Source: Tateyamaria omphalii
GTDB lineage: Bacteria; Pseudomonadota; Alphaproteobacteria; Rhodobacterales; Rhodobacteraceae
Length of the DNA: 64,000 nucleotides
Direction: 5' to 3'
Assembly (NCBI RefSeq): GCF_001969365.1
Contig: NZ_CP019312.1
Location: forward strand, 1,240,001-1,304,000
How positions within the stretch are numbered: position 1 is the stretch's first letter; every line of letters begins with the position of its first letter. Below, in pieces: positions 40,788-50,186 of this stretch. Under the pieces are notes generated by a model, which worked only from the letters and a program-made list of their open reading frames with translations, had not been told where the DNA came from and ran no database searches. A program made the position numbers and the translations under genes.

Positions 40788-41911
40788 GCCGTGCGCCCCC
40801 GTAGACGGCGCAATCGGGCGCTGCCGCCCGAGGCAAACCACAAAAGGCCCGCCGTCAGACCCAATCCAAGGACCGAGGGCGTGTAAAGGATGGGCCACAT
40901 GCGCGCATCAGCCAGCACGGGCGGGGACAAGGCGCTGCGCATACCGTCCAAGGCGATGAGCAACAGGAACGCGATCACGACCTCGCGCCAGGCCCCGAAC
41001 CGGGAATAGCCGCCCACCAGCAAGGTGGCGAAGCCGATCAGGGCGGTGACAAGGCAGAAGGCCGCCCGGGCAAAACGGCTGTGAACCTCTTCCGCAACGG
41101 CGCCCGGCGTTGTCCCGAGCGCGCGTGCGATGTCGTCCCAGCCCTGCAGCAGCGCGTGCGTGCGCAGGAACGGCAGCGAGGGTGCGATCTGATCCTCGCC
41201 ATTCATCAGCGGTGAGATGTCGAAGGAAAAATCCTGAAACTTGGCGGTGGACAGGCGGTTGTCGGTCGTGGCCAGCCGCTGCGCCAGCCCATCGACCATG
41301 ATCAGCGCCGTGCCGTCGGCGTTGCGCACAAGATAGGCTTCGGCGGCTGTGTAGATGACCCGCTCGTTCGGGGTGCGGCGGTCCGCGAGGAACACGTCCT
41401 GCAGCACGCCGTCTTCGTCGATGGCGCGGGTGTAGAAGGTGACGCCGGGTGTAGGGCTCAGGAACGTGCCCTCGGTCAACAGGCGCGATGTGACGTTGCG
41501 CGAAATCTCAGCCTCGCGCTGGGTCAGCTGTTCACTGGCCGCAGGCACCAGGATATGGCTGAGCACCGACATCATCAGGGCAGAGATCAGTCCGAACACC
41601 GCCACGGGCCGCGCCAGCCGCCAGGGCGACGTGCCGGTCGACATCATCACCGTCAGCTCGCTTTCGTTGTTCAGCCGGTTGGTGACATAGACCGCGGCGG
41701 CGAAGGTCGCGATGGGCAGAACGGTTGTGATCAGACGGGGCAGACCCAGAGCAGAAAACTCCAGAAACACCAGTGCCGTCTGGCCGTCTCCGATCAACCG
41801 GTCGAACAATTGCACGGCGCGATTGATCCAGAAAACGGACACCAGAACGAGGGCGAAGAAGCCAAAGAGCCACATGAGCTGTGACAACATATAGCGGTCA
41901 AATCGGACCAA
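40784..41911 (-). CDS. lptF: LPS export permease LptF
   Basis: Partner permease of LptG in LPS extraction from the inner membrane. 375 residues from the TTG at 41911: RFDRYMLSQLMWLFGFFALV, then helices with LPRLITTVLPIATFAAAVYV, the cytosolic coupling segment NRLNNESELTVMMSTGTSPW, a periplasmic jellyroll and C-terminal helices. The open frame extends to 42001 without family similarity. It heads the six-gene minus operon and is divergent from pepA. Confidence 0.93.
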   Translation of the reverse strand: MVRFDRYMLSQLMWLFGFFALVLVSVFWINRAVQLFDRLIGDGQTALVFLEFSALGLPRLITTVLPIATFAAAVYVTNRLNNESELTVMMSTGTSPWRLARPVAVFGLISALMMSVLSHILVPAASEQLTQREAEISRNVTSRLLTEGTFLSPTPGVTFYTRAIDEDGVLQDVFLADRRTPNERVIYTAAEAYLVRNADGTALIMVDGLAQRLATTDNRLSTAKFQDFSFDISPLMNGEDQIAPSLPFLRTHALLQGWDDIARALGTTPGAVAEEVHSRFARAAFCLVTALIGFATLLVGGYSRFGAWREVVIAFLLLIALDGMRSALSPPVLADARMWPILYTPSVLGLGLTAGLLWFASGGSARLRRLRGRTA

Positions 41912-42075
41912 TGCCCCCCCCGGTTGTGGTGTGTTCGTCTTTTTAAACGCGGCAGCGTGTGCTGTGAACTTACCCCAATGGACCGGCGGGGAAAACTCCA
42001 AAACTGACCTGACGGTGCTGGTCAGTCCGACGGCGCCGCGTTACCACTTGTGCAAAGACATAATCGGAGCACCCA

Positions 42076-43548
42076 ATGACCGACCTGACCCCCGTCACCT
42101 TCACAGCCACCGACCTTGACGCCATTGCCGGGCACGAGGGCCGCGTCGCGGTCATTGTCACGCCCGAGGGCAAGCTGGAGCAAAGTGCGCGTCGCGCAAA
42201 CCGGCTGACCAAGGGTGCGGTGCAGCGCTTTGTCGACAGCGCCGCATTCGAGAAGGTGAAGCCGGGGCAGGTGACAACCTTTGCCTGGCCCGTGGGCATG
42301 GCGGTCGAAGCGCTCGACGTGATCTGCCTGCCGCGCAACCACTCGGTTGAAGAGGCACGCAAGGCGGGCGCTGCGTTGGGCAAGGCGCGGGGCGGCAAGG
42401 CGGTGCTGCTGGCCGCAGACGGCGCGCGCCGCGTGGCCGAGATCGCCTTTGGCGTTGCCATGCGGGACTATGAGTTTTCCGCCCACAAGACCGACGCCAC
42501 TGACAGCGACACCGGCGTCACGATCATGTGCTCGAAACCGGAGGAGGCCGAAGCCGCCGCCGCACCGTTGATGGCCATAGCGGAGGGCGCGTTCATGACG
42601 CGCGATCTGACCAATGAACCGGCCAACGTGCTGACCACGACCGAGTTCGCCGACCGGCTGGTCGCGATGACGGAACTGGGGCTGGAGGTCGAGGTGCTGG
42701 ACGAGGCTGAGCTGGAAAAGCTGGGCATGCGCACGCTTCTATCCGTGGGGCAGGGATCTGACAGCCCCTCCAAGGTGGTCGTCATGCAGTGGAAGGGGGG
42801 CGAGAAAGATGCGGCTCCGCTGGCGCTGGTGGGCAAGGGCGTGGTGTTCGACACTGGCGGCATCAGCCTAAAACCGGCGGCAGGCATGGAAGACATGACC
42901 ATGGACATGGGCGGTGCGGGTGTGGTCGCAGGCACGATGCGCGCACTGGCCAAGCGCAAGGCCAAGGCGAATGTCGTGGGCCTGGTCGGTCTGGTCGAAA
43001 ACATGCCCTCGGGCAACGCGACCCGGCCCGGCGATGTCGTCACGTCGATGAAGGGTGACACGGTCGAGATCATCAACACCGACGCCGAGGGACGGCTCGT
43101 TCTGTGTGACGTGATGTGGTATGCGCAGGACCGGTTTGAACCGGCGGGCATGGTCGATTTGGCCACGCTGACGGGCGCAATCATCATCGGTCTGGGCCAC
43201 GAGAACGCGGGTGTCTTTTCCAACAATGATGACTTCTGCAACGCGTTCCTGAAGGCCGCCGCCAAGGAGAACGAAGGCGCGTGGCGGATGCCGCTGGGCC
43301 AGGCCTATGACGATCTGCTGAAGTCGCGGATCGCGGATATGAAGAACATCGGCGGTCGGCCTGCCGGGTCGGTGACTGCGGCGCAGTTCCTGCAACGCTT
43401 TGTGAAGCCCGAGACGCCTTGGATCCACCTGGATATCGCGGGTGTCGCGTCGGTCAAATCGGCCACGGCGCTGGCCCCTGCGGGCGCCACCGGCTGGGGC
43501 GTGATGGCGCTCAACCGCCTTGTGGCTGACGGATACGAGACGGAGTGA
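42076..43548 (+). CDS. pepA: Leucyl aminopeptidase
   Basis: M17 dizinc aminopeptidase removing N-terminal residues; in some bacteria it is also a DNA-binding factor. The 490 residues have an N-terminal macro-like domain (~1-165) and a catalytic domain with VGKGVVFDTGGISLKPA, MTMDMGGAGVVAGTMRAL and the signature NTDAEGRLVLCD. The C-terminal catalytic Arg lies in that signature. Divergent from lptF; followed 1 bp later by holC. Confidence 0.96.
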   Translation: MTDLTPVTFTATDLDAIAGHEGRVAVIVTPEGKLEQSARRANRLTKGAVQRFVDSAAFEKVKPGQVTTFAWPVGMAVEALDVICLPRNHSVEEARKAGAALGKARGGKAVLLAADGARRVAEIAFGVAMRDYEFSAHKTDATDSDTGVTIMCSKPEEAEAAAAPLMAIAEGAFMTRDLTNEPANVLTTTEFADRLVAMTELGLEVEVLDEAELEKLGMRTLLSVGQGSDSPSKVVVMQWKGGEKDAAPLALVGKGVVFDTGGISLKPAAGMEDMTMDMGGAGVVAGTMRALAKRKAKANVVGLVGLVENMPSGNATRPGDVVTSMKGDTVEIINTDAEGRLVLCDVMWYAQDRFEPAGMVDLATLTGAIIIGLGHENAGVFSNNDDFCNAFLKAAAKENEGAWRMPLGQAYDDLLKSRIADMKNIGGRPAGSVTAAQFLQRFVKPETPWIHLDIAGVASVKSATALAPAGATGWGVMALNRLVADGYETE

Positions 43549-43549
43549 C

Positions 43550-44005
43550 ATGGGCGCTGCCTATTTCTACCACCTGACGCGTCGCCCGCTTGAGGACACG
43601 CTGACCATGCTGTTGGGCAAGGCGCTGCAAGCGGGTTGGCGTGTGGCGGTGCGTGGCCCCGATGCGGGTCGTCTGGGCTGGCTGGATGAGAAGCTGTGGC
43701 TTGGAGCGGACGAGGGGTTCTTGCCCCACGGCATGGCGGGTGGTCCGCATGATGCGGACCAGCCTGTTTTGCTGACGACAGGGCCTGCGGCCAACAATGC
43801 CACCTGCGTGATGACCATCGACGGGGCTGAGGTCACGGCGGAGGAGGTGGCGGCGCTTGACCGCGTCTGCGTGCTGTTTGACGGCAATGACCCGGACGCT
43901 TTGAACGTCGCGCGGGCGCAGTGGAAGGCGCTGAAGGATGCGGGTGCCTCGGCGCAATACTGGTCCGAGGAAAGCGGGCGCTGGGAGAAGAAGGCCGAGA
44001 CCTAG
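43550..44005 (+). CDS. holC: DNA polymerase III chi subunit
   Basis: Links the clamp loader to SSB. The 151 residues match HolC: AAYFYHLTRRPLEDTLTMLL, LLGKALQAGWRVAVRGPD, DEKLWLGADEGFLPHG, VLLTTGPAANNATCVMTIDG and the C-terminal YWSEESGRWEKKA. The pepA-holC order is common in proteobacteria. The stop overlaps the stop of the convergent protease gene by 4 bp. Confidence 0.93.
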   Translation: MGAAYFYHLTRRPLEDTLTMLLGKALQAGWRVAVRGPDAGRLGWLDEKLWLGADEGFLPHGMAGGPHDADQPVLLTTGPAANNATCVMTIDGAEVTAEEVAALDRVCVLFDGNDPDALNVARAQWKALKDAGASAQYWSEESGRWEKKAET

Positions 44006-44583
44006 CGGCTGAGTGTCATCTCTCCGCCCGCGATTTCGATCCGGCCCCAGCGTTGCAGATAGCCCATACCCAGCAGGGACTGGCCCAACTCGCCGTTGTT
44101 CACGACGGCGGGCACGTTGGTGTCCTCGTGTGGGCCGATGGCGACCGTGTCGAGACGGACGGGCGCGGTGCGCACCTCGCCGTTCGCCGTCGCGGCGCGG
44201 CCCAGGAAGGTCAGGTTGGCCGGGTCCAGCCCAGCGGCTTCGGCATCGGCGCGGTTCAGCACGATGTCTGTCGCACCCGTGTCCACGATGAAATCGGTGG
44301 GCTGCCCGTTGATATCGAGCGTCAGGTAATAATGGCCGTCAAAGCTGCGCGGGATGGTGATGGTGCCGCTGTCGTCAAAGCGGGTCTGGTTTGCCAGCAG
44401 ATCGTCCTGAATGTCGCCCCAGAGCCCCACGACGCCGATGGCCCCGATGAAGATCAGCGCCCAGATGGCTGCCATCTGCAATGTCTGGCTGAGCCTGAGC
44501 TTGGTGGACAGGAGAAACCCGCCCCCGAGGACCAGGGCAAAGGTGCCCAGATAGATCAGTTGTGCAATGCTGTCGCCGCTCAT
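44002..44583 (-). CDS. Membrane-anchored retropepsin-like aspartic protease (TIGR02281 type)
   Basis: 193 residues with two N-terminal membrane segments (~8-26 and ~38-56), then a single-lobe pepsin/retropepsin domain carrying the active-site DTGAT in DFIVDTGATDIVLNRADAEA and the C-terminal SLLGMGYLQRWGRIEI flap region. One DTG per chain means activity would need a dimer. The domain probably faces the periplasm. Substrate unknown. Confidence 0.88.
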   Translation of the reverse strand: MSGDSIAQLIYLGTFALVLGGGFLLSTKLRLSQTLQMAAIWALIFIGAIGVVGLWGDIQDDLLANQTRFDDSGTITIPRSFDGHYYLTLDINGQPTDFIVDTGATDIVLNRADAEAAGLDPANLTFLGRAATANGEVRTAPVRLDTVAIGPHEDTNVPAVVNNGELGQSLLGMGYLQRWGRIEIAGGEMTLSR

Positions 44584-44614
44584 GAGGTGTATATAGGTCG
44601 GTTGCGTATGGGTT

Positions 44615-45238
44615 TCAGCCCGGCATCAGTCCGAAATTGCGCAAACCGTCCAGAACGAACTGTACCGACAGGGCCGCAAGCAGCATGCCGAGAAGGCGGG
44701 TTACGACGGTGATCCCGGTCTTGCCCAAGGCGCGTTCCAGCAGGCTTGAGGCGAGGAACAGGATCAGGCAGACCCCCAGCACGAGGGCAGTGATGGCGAG
44801 GACGAGAGCCAGCCCCTCGACCCCCGGTTTCTGGCCCGTGAGCAGGATGACGGATGCGATGGCGCCCGGTCCGGCGATGAGCGGGATGGCCAGTGGAAAC
44901 ACGGACGGGTCGTCCTGGTCGGTGTCCTCGGACCGATCTTCGCGCCGCTTGGTGCGCCGCTCGAAGAGCATGTCGAGCGCCGTCAGGAACAAGAGCACAC
45001 CACCTGCGACGCGGAAGGCGGGCATGGAGATGCCGATGAAGCCCAGCACCGCTTCGCCAAAGAGTGCAAAGACGATGAGGATCATCATGCCGATGGCGCA
45101 GGCCCGCAGCGCGATGGCCCGACGCTGGCGTTCGGGTACGCCTTGGGTCAGAGCCACGAACAGGGGGGCGAGGCCAATGGGGTCGATCACCACGAACATG
45201 GTCACGAAGGCGGTGATGAGGAAGGCGGTGTCGATCAT
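44615..45238 (-). CDS. MarC-family integral membrane protein
   Basis: 207 residues with about six membrane helices. Family motifs are FVVIDPIGLAPLFVALTQG at residues ~14-33 and PLAIPLIAGPGAIASVILL in the middle. A polar charged loop (RRTKRREDRSEDTDQDD) separates the halves. MarC proteins were once linked to multiple antibiotic resistance but have no agreed function. The ATG at 45238 follows the family N-terminus. Confidence 0.9.
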   Translation of the reverse strand: MIDTAFLITAFVTMFVVIDPIGLAPLFVALTQGVPERQRRAIALRACAIGMMILIVFALFGEAVLGFIGISMPAFRVAGGVLLFLTALDMLFERRTKRREDRSEDTDQDDPSVFPLAIPLIAGPGAIASVILLTGQKPGVEGLALVLAITALVLGVCLILFLASSLLERALGKTGITVVTRLLGMLLAALSVQFVLDGLRNFGLMPG

Positions 45239-45338
45239 TCTGTTGCCATATTGAGCGCCCTTGGCGCGTTCGATTTCCTTTTTGAATGAGGGGTTCCACC
45301 CCTCAAACTCCCCGCCGTATTTCCCAAAGAGAAGAAGG

Positions 45339-47186
45339 TCAGGCCCGTTCGGCGGTTTCCAGTTTTTCGAGGTCTTGCATCCAGAGGCTTTCGGCCCGGT
45401 CCAGTGCGTCCATGACCTCGGCGTATTTGCGTTGCCAAACCTCCATTTCCGAGATGTTTTCATCTTCGTAAAGCATGGGGTCGGCGAGTTTGCCCGCCAG
45501 CTTGTCGCGCATCTGGTTCAGCTTTTCCACGCGTGCCTCGGACTTGCGCACTTCGGAGCGCAAGGCCAGGATCGCATCGCGGCTGGGTTTTTTTGCTTTG
45601 GGCGCATCGGGTTTTCGGGTCTTCGGCGGCTTGCCGTCGCTCAGGAGCTGTTTGCGGTAGGCTTCGAGATCGTCTTCGAACGGCTTGACCGTGCCGTGCG
45701 ACACCAGCCACAGCCGGTCGGCCACCAGTTCCAGGAGGTGCATGTCGTGGCTGACAAGGATCACGGCGCCGGTGTAGTTGGTGAGCGCTTCGACAAGCGC
45801 CTCGCGGGACTCAATATCGAGGTGGTTGGTGGGCTCGTCCAGGATCAGCATATGCGGGGCGTCGAGTGTGGCCAGCAAGAGCGACAGGCGCGCTTTTTGC
45901 CCGCCGGAGAGTTTGCCCACGACCGTGTCCGCCTGGTCCGCCATGAGCCCGAAGCCCGACAGCCGCGCGCGCCATTTGGCGGGGCTTTCGCCGGGCCGTT
46001 CGCGGCGCAGGTGGTCGAGCGGGGTTTCGTCCACGTGCAGTTCATCCACCTGGTGCTGGGCGAAGTAGCCGATGCGCAGCTTGGAGGATTTGGTCATCTT
46101 GCCTGTCATCGAGGGCAAGCGGTCCGACAGCAGCTTCGACAGAGTGGACTTGCCCTGGCCGTTCTTGCCCAGCAGCGCGATGCGGTCGTCCTGGTCGATG
46201 CGCAGGTTCAGTTTGGACAGCACGGTCGTGTCGCCATAGCCGGTGCTGGAGCCGTCGAGGTGGATGATGGGCGGCGACAGTTCTTCGGGGTTGGGAAAGT
46301 CGAACCGTTTCAGCCCCGCCTCTTGCGGGGTCGTGATGGGCTGCATTTTCGACAGCGCCTTGAGCCGGGATTGCGCCTGGCGCGCCTTGTCCGCCTTGTA
46401 GCGGAAGCGGTCCACATAGGATTGCAGGTGGGCGCGGCGCGCCTCTTGCTTTTTGGCCTGGGCGGCGGCGACGGCCAGCTTTTCGGCGCGTTGGCGCGCG
46501 AACTGGTCGTAGGGCCCCTGGTAATAGGTCAGCTTGCGGTCTTCGAGGTGCAGGATCGCGCCGACCGCCCGGTTCAACAGGCCGCGGTCGTGGCTGATGA
46601 TGACGACCGTGTGGGGGTATTTTGCGAGGTAGGATTCGAGCCAGAGCGCCCCTTCGAGGTCGAGGTAGTTGGTGGGCTCATCGAGCAGCAGCAGGTCGGG
46701 CTGGGCAAAGAGCACGGCGGCAAGGGCCACGCGCATGCGCCAGCCGCCCGAGAAGTCGGCGCAGGGTTTGAGCTGGTCGGCGTCGTCGAACCCGAGGCCC
46801 TTGAGGATCGTGGCGGCCCGCGCCTCGGCCGACCAGGCGTCGATATCGGCCAGGCGGGTCTGGATTTCGGCAATGCGTTCGGGGTCCTGGCTTTGATCCG
46901 CAAGCAATTCTGCGCGTTCGGTGTCCGCCGCCAGAACCGTGTCGAGCAGGGACGTGTCGGAGGCCGGAACCTCTTGCGCCACGCCGCCGATCCGCGCGCC
47001 GGAGGGCAGGGAGATGTCGCCTGATTCCAGGGCCAGTTCGCCATAGATCAAGCGAAAGAGCGTGGTCTTGCCCGTGCCGTTGCGGCCCACGAGGCCGACC
47101 TTGTGGCCTTCGGGAATGACGGCGCTCGCCCCTTCGAACAGAGGGCGACCCGCGATGGCGTAGGTGATGTCAGAAATGCGCAGCAT
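45339..47186 (-). CDS. ABC-F family ATPase
   Basis: Cytosolic translation-associated ATPase without membrane domains. The 615 residues contain two ABC modules: Walker A GRNGTGKTT and GKNGQGKST, signatures FSGGWRMRVALA and LSGGQKARLSLL, Walker B LLLLDEPTNYLDLEG and LILDEPTNHLDIES. A charged interdomain linker (~240-300, many Arg/Lys/Gln) and a C-terminal basic coiled coil follow. It resembles the Uup/YheS type; a ribosome role is inferred from family. Confidence 0.93.
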   Translation of the reverse strand: MLRISDITYAIAGRPLFEGASAVIPEGHKVGLVGRNGTGKTTLFRLIYGELALESGDISLPSGARIGGVAQEVPASDTSLLDTVLAADTERAELLADQSQDPERIAEIQTRLADIDAWSAEARAATILKGLGFDDADQLKPCADFSGGWRMRVALAAVLFAQPDLLLLDEPTNYLDLEGALWLESYLAKYPHTVVIISHDRGLLNRAVGAILHLEDRKLTYYQGPYDQFARQRAEKLAVAAAQAKKQEARRAHLQSYVDRFRYKADKARQAQSRLKALSKMQPITTPQEAGLKRFDFPNPEELSPPIIHLDGSSTGYGDTTVLSKLNLRIDQDDRIALLGKNGQGKSTLSKLLSDRLPSMTGKMTKSSKLRIGYFAQHQVDELHVDETPLDHLRRERPGESPAKWRARLSGFGLMADQADTVVGKLSGGQKARLSLLLATLDAPHMLILDEPTNHLDIESREALVEALTNYTGAVILVSHDMHLLELVADRLWLVSHGTVKPFEDDLEAYRKQLLSDGKPPKTRKPDAPKAKKPSRDAILALRSEVRKSEARVEKLNQMRDKLAGKLADPMLYEDENISEMEVWQRKYAEVMDALDRAESLWMQDLEKLETAERA

Positions 47187-47231
47187 GGGCGCGCTCTAGC
47201 AGAGGGTTGCTGCCCGTGCTAGCCCCTGCGG

Positions 47232-48425
47232 ATGACCAAGGCCCCGCCCCATCTTGTGACCCTCGTTTTGCTGACAGCGCTGAGTGTGCTGACGCTGAAC
47301 ATGTTCCTGCCTGCGCTGCCCGCGATGCGCGAAGCCTTTGGCGTGTCCGAAGCCGTTATGGGGCGGTCGATCTCGCTTTACATGCTGGCGGCTGCCGTGT
47401 TGCAGGTGCTGATCGGGCCGCTGTCGGACCGGGTGGGGCGGCGGCCTGTGATCCTGGGGCTTCTGGTCGTCTATGGGCTGGCGTCGGTGCTGTGTCTGCT
47501 GGCGCAGGACATCACGCTGTTTCTGATTGCGCGGACGGGGCAGGCGGTTGCGGTGGGCGGGGGCATCCTCGCCTCCGCCGTGGTGCGGGATATGTATCAG
47601 GGGCGGGTGGCGGCGGCCAAACTGTCGCTGATTGCGTCGGCCATGGCGGTGGCGCCAATGCTTGCGCCGATGGTCGGTGGGCTGCTTGAGACGGCGTTTG
47701 GCTGGCGGTCGGTGTTCGTGGTTTATGCGGCTCTTGGCGCGGGGTTGCTGTTGTGGTGCCTGCGGGATCTGGGCGAGACGCATGGCACCCGGCAGGGCCA
47801 GCGGTTGCAGTTTGCCGCACTGCTGCAATCGCGCCTCTTCTGGGCCTATGTCGGCCTCCAAGCCCTTGGGGTTGGGACGTTTTACATGTTCCTGACCGGG
47901 GCGCCTTTCGTCGCGGCGGGGGTGTTCGGGCTGAGCCCGGCGCAGATCGGGATCGGGCTTGGGTCCACCACGGCAGGCTTTCTGGTCGGGGCCGGGGTGT
48001 CCGCGCGGCTGGTGGAGCGGGTGGGGCCGATGCGCCTGATCCTGCTGGGGCGGATGGTGCCGATTGCGGGGCTGGGTGCGGCCTTGACCTACTATTCCGG
48101 CGGCGGCGCGCTGGTCTGGCCGCTGTTTCTGAGTACGGTGACCATCGGCATCGGCAATGGGTTGTCGCTGGCCAATGCCAATGCGGGCGCGCTGTCGGTG
48201 CGGCCGGATCTGGCGGGCAGTGCGTCGGGGGTCAGCGGGGCGGTGGGCCTGGGTCTGGGCGCTGGTCTGAGCTGGCTCACAACGGCTGTGCTGGGCGGGC
48301 GGGCGACACCCGAAGGGCTTCTGATGCTCATGCTGGTGACCTTGGTTCTGGCCCTTGGCGCAGCCCTTGCCGCAGCCCGGTGGGAGCAGGGCGAGACAGG
48401 GCTTTCCAAGCCGAAAACCCCATGA
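47232..48425 (+). CDS. MFS drug exporter, Bcr/CflA type
   Basis: 397 residues with 12 predicted helices. The MFS loop 2-3 motif appears as GPLSDRVGRRPVILGLLVVY, and the DHA1 motif region as ARTGQAVAVGGGILASAVVRD with the conserved Arg. The family exports bicyclomycin-like drugs, cysteine or sulfonamides; substrate here unknown. It is 45 bp from the divergent ABC-F gene and 60 bp before ndk. Confidence 0.9.
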   Translation: MTKAPPHLVTLVLLTALSVLTLNMFLPALPAMREAFGVSEAVMGRSISLYMLAAAVLQVLIGPLSDRVGRRPVILGLLVVYGLASVLCLLAQDITLFLIARTGQAVAVGGGILASAVVRDMYQGRVAAAKLSLIASAMAVAPMLAPMVGGLLETAFGWRSVFVVYAALGAGLLLWCLRDLGETHGTRQGQRLQFAALLQSRLFWAYVGLQALGVGTFYMFLTGAPFVAAGVFGLSPAQIGIGLGSTTAGFLVGAGVSARLVERVGPMRLILLGRMVPIAGLGAALTYYSGGGALVWPLFLSTVTIGIGNGLSLANANAGALSVRPDLAGSASGVSGAVGLGLGAGLSWLTTAVLGGRATPEGLLMLMLVTLVLALGAALAAARWEQGETGLSKPKTP

Positions 48426-48485
48426 TACGGGGGCGCAGATTTTCGCGTACGGGACGGTCCCGGGCGCTGTCGACAGGAGAATACC

Positions 48486-48908
48486 ATGGCCCTTGAGCGC
48501 ACCTTTTCCATCATCAAACCCGATGCAACACGCCGCAACCTGACGGGCGCGATCAACGCCAAGTTCGAAGAGGCGGGCCTGCGCATCGTTGCGCAAAAGC
48601 GCATCCACCTGACCAAGGCGCAAGCGGGTGTGTTCTATGCCGTGCATGCCGAGCGTCCGTTCTATGACGAGCTGTGCGAATTCATGGCGTCGGCCCCGAT
48701 CGTGGCGCAGGTTCTGGAAGGCGAGGGCGCCATTGCCAAGAACCGTGAAGTGATGGGTGCGACCAACCCGGCTGATGCCGCCCCCGGCACGATCCGCGCC
48801 GAATTTGCGGAGAGCGTGGGCGAGAATTCGGTCCACGGTTCGGACGCGCCGGAGACGGCTGCGGTTGAGATCGCTTACTTCTTCTCGGGGCTGGAGCTGG
48901 TGGGCTAA
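48486..48908 (+). CDS. ndk: Nucleoside diphosphate kinase
   Basis: Transfers the gamma phosphate among NTPs and NDPs via phosphohistidine. The 140 residues start [15 protein letters not shown]. The catalytic histidine lies in [20 protein letters not shown], and [20 protein letters not shown] is the nucleotide-binding segment. AGGAGA sits 6-7 bases before the ATG. A strong intrinsic terminator follows. Confidence 0.97.
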   Translation: MALERTFSIIKPDATRRNLTGAINAKFEEAGLRIVAQKRIHLTKAQAGVFYAVHAERPFYDELCEFMASAPIVAQVLEGEGAIAKNREVMGATNPADAAPGTIRAEFAESVGENSVHGSDAPETAAVEIAYFFSGLELVG

Positions 48909-48939
48909 GCCTGCGGCACTTTCCGTGCAAATGACAGAC

Positions 48940-48970
48940 ACCGGCGTGCCCATGGGTGCGCCGGTTTTTT
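48940..48970 (+). terminator. Intrinsic terminator of ndk
   Basis: ACCGGCG (48940-48946) pairs with CGCCGGT (48959-48965), and the T run tttttt follows directly. It is the clearest rho-independent terminator in the window. Confidence 0.8.
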
Positions 48971-49098
48971 ATTGGTTTATGAGTGGTTAACGGAGCGTGC
49001 GGGCAACGGGGTTTGGTTTTGGTGTCGCGTTGCGTGAGGTGCGCTTCGTAACATAATGATTTGAAATGGTTTTAACGTTTATTTCATGGTGTGACTTG

Positions 49099-49140
49099 CG
49101 TGCACACTCCGTACACAGGGCGTGCACACCCGGTGCACCG
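49099..49140. repeat. 11-bp periodic array of TGCACAC-type units
   Basis: Four related 9-mers start at 49099 (CGTGCACAC), 49110 (CGTACACAG), 49121 (CGTGCACAC) and 49132 (GGTGCACCG), exactly 11 bp apart. They lie in the ~230-bp non-coding stretch between the ndk terminator and the DUF4112 gene end. Regular one-turn spacing suggests a protein-binding array, but no gene starts nearby. The rest of this gap (48971-49204) shows no further structure, only moderately AT-rich sequence at 49040-49090. Confidence 0.5.
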
Positions 49141-49204
49141 GCCTATGTCGTTTCAGAACAGCCGATACGAGATGCGGTAGAGTGTAGACAGTGCAGGCGC
49201 AGCG

Positions 49205-49582
49205 TTAAGAGGATGTGACTGCACCGTTCGGTGCATCGTCCTGCTCGCTCTCGAAATGCTTGCGCAGCAACGCCACGTTGCGCGTGTTCGCCTTCCAGCC
49301 GATGTCGAAGAGGTCACCGACCAGCGGGATCGACCCGATCAGGGCGTCGATGCCGATGTTGCCCAGCATCCGCGCCTTCAGGGCACCGGGCGTGCCCATC
49401 CTGTGCGCCTGCACCACGATATAGCCTGCGGGGCCAAGGGTCAGCGCGTCGCCGATGCCGGGGATCAGGCCAAGGATGCTGTCCCAGCCGACATGGACCC
49501 CGACAATGGGCAACCGCACCGCCCGGTCCATGGTCCGGGCGATGCGGTCGAGATGCTCAATCTGATCGGTGCAATCAGGCAT
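49205..49582 (-). CDS. DUF4112-family protein
   Basis: 125 residues. DUF4112 core: LDRIARTMDRAVRLPIVGVH, GWDSILGLIPGIGDALTLGP, GNIGIDALIGSIPLVGDLFD and WKANTRNVALLRKHF. Two hydrophobic Gly/Pro-rich segments suggest membrane association. Family function unknown. It starts 8 bp before the end of the upstream YqaE-like gene, so the two are coupled. Confidence 0.87.
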   Translation of the reverse strand: MPDCTDQIEHLDRIARTMDRAVRLPIVGVHVGWDSILGLIPGIGDALTLGPAGYIVVQAHRMGTPGALKARMLGNIGIDALIGSIPLVGDLFDIGWKANTRNVALLRKHFESEQDDAPNGAVTSS

Positions 49583-49745
49583 GTTCGGGCGTGCGGGCGA
49601 TGACCCAGACGGCGTGGACGATGCCGGGGATGTAGCCCAGCAGGGTCAGCAGGATGTTGATCCAGAAATGTTTGCCGATGCCCACCTGCAGGAACACGCC
49701 CAGCGGGGGCAGAATGACGGCGAGGATGATGCGGATGAGGTCCAT
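49575..49745 (-). CDS. YqaE/Pmp3-family small membrane protein
   Basis: A 56-residue protein: two hydrophobic helices (IRIILAVILPPLGVFLQVG and INILLTLLGYIPGIVHAVWV) around GKHFW. This is the standard PMP3/YqaE layout, including PPLGVFLQ and LGYIPGIVHA. Members are stress-induced proteolipids that affect membrane potential. It overlaps the DUF4112 gene by 8 bp and is likely cotranscribed with it. Confidence 0.9.
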   Translation of the reverse strand: MDLIRIILAVILPPLGVFLQVGIGKHFWINILLTLLGYIPGIVHAVWVIARTPEHA

Positions 49746-49815
49746 TTTCTTGTTCCTTCGGTTGCGGTGCAGTTGCAGAAAGAACGGGACTTTGACGGAA
49801 AAGGTTCCCGAAGGA

Positions 49816-50145
49816 TCAGGGTTTGGCGATCACGCCAATCTCGTTCAGGGTGCGTTCGAAGGCGCTGAGGTCCTTGTCGAAGGCCTGCGCCTTGATCGTA
49901 TCGAAGCGCTTGCGCAGGGCCTTTTTCTCTTCGCCCTTGCAGTCATTCCAGGGGCGCCCCTGAAGGCCCATGACCAGCACGTAGTAGCCGATGAAATGGG
50001 GGCGCATGCCGGAGCGCAGGAGGCGGGCGTAGGCCTCGTCCGCACCGAGGCTGCGCAATGTGTCGGCGTCTGGAATGCCAGCCTTGGCACAGGCGGCATC
50101 CATGGCCGGGCCAAGGTTGCGGATGGAGGAGACCGGGTCGCTCAT
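49816..50145 (-). CDS. TfoX C-terminal-domain protein
   Basis: 109 residues matching the TfoX C-terminal helix-hairpin-like domain: SIRNLGPAMDAACAKAGIPD and LRSLGADEAYARLLRSG. The remaining helical region includes YYVLVMGLQGRPWNDCKGEEK. In TfoX/Sxy this domain accompanies a competence-regulating N-terminal domain, absent here. The role of stand-alone versions is unknown. Confidence 0.82.
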   Translation of the reverse strand: MSDPVSSIRNLGPAMDAACAKAGIPDADTLRSLGADEAYARLLRSGMRPHFIGYYVLVMGLQGRPWNDCKGEEKKALRKRFDTIKAQAFDKDLSAFERTLNEIGVIAKP

Positions 50146-50186
50146 GCGCCGACCATATCCAGCCGAATTGGTGCTGTCACGCGGGC

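Noticed and set aside
45261..47024. 587-codon open frame on the plus strand opposite the ABC-F gene
   Set aside because: Mirror of a gene with complete Walker and signature motifs; the translation has no recognisable family.
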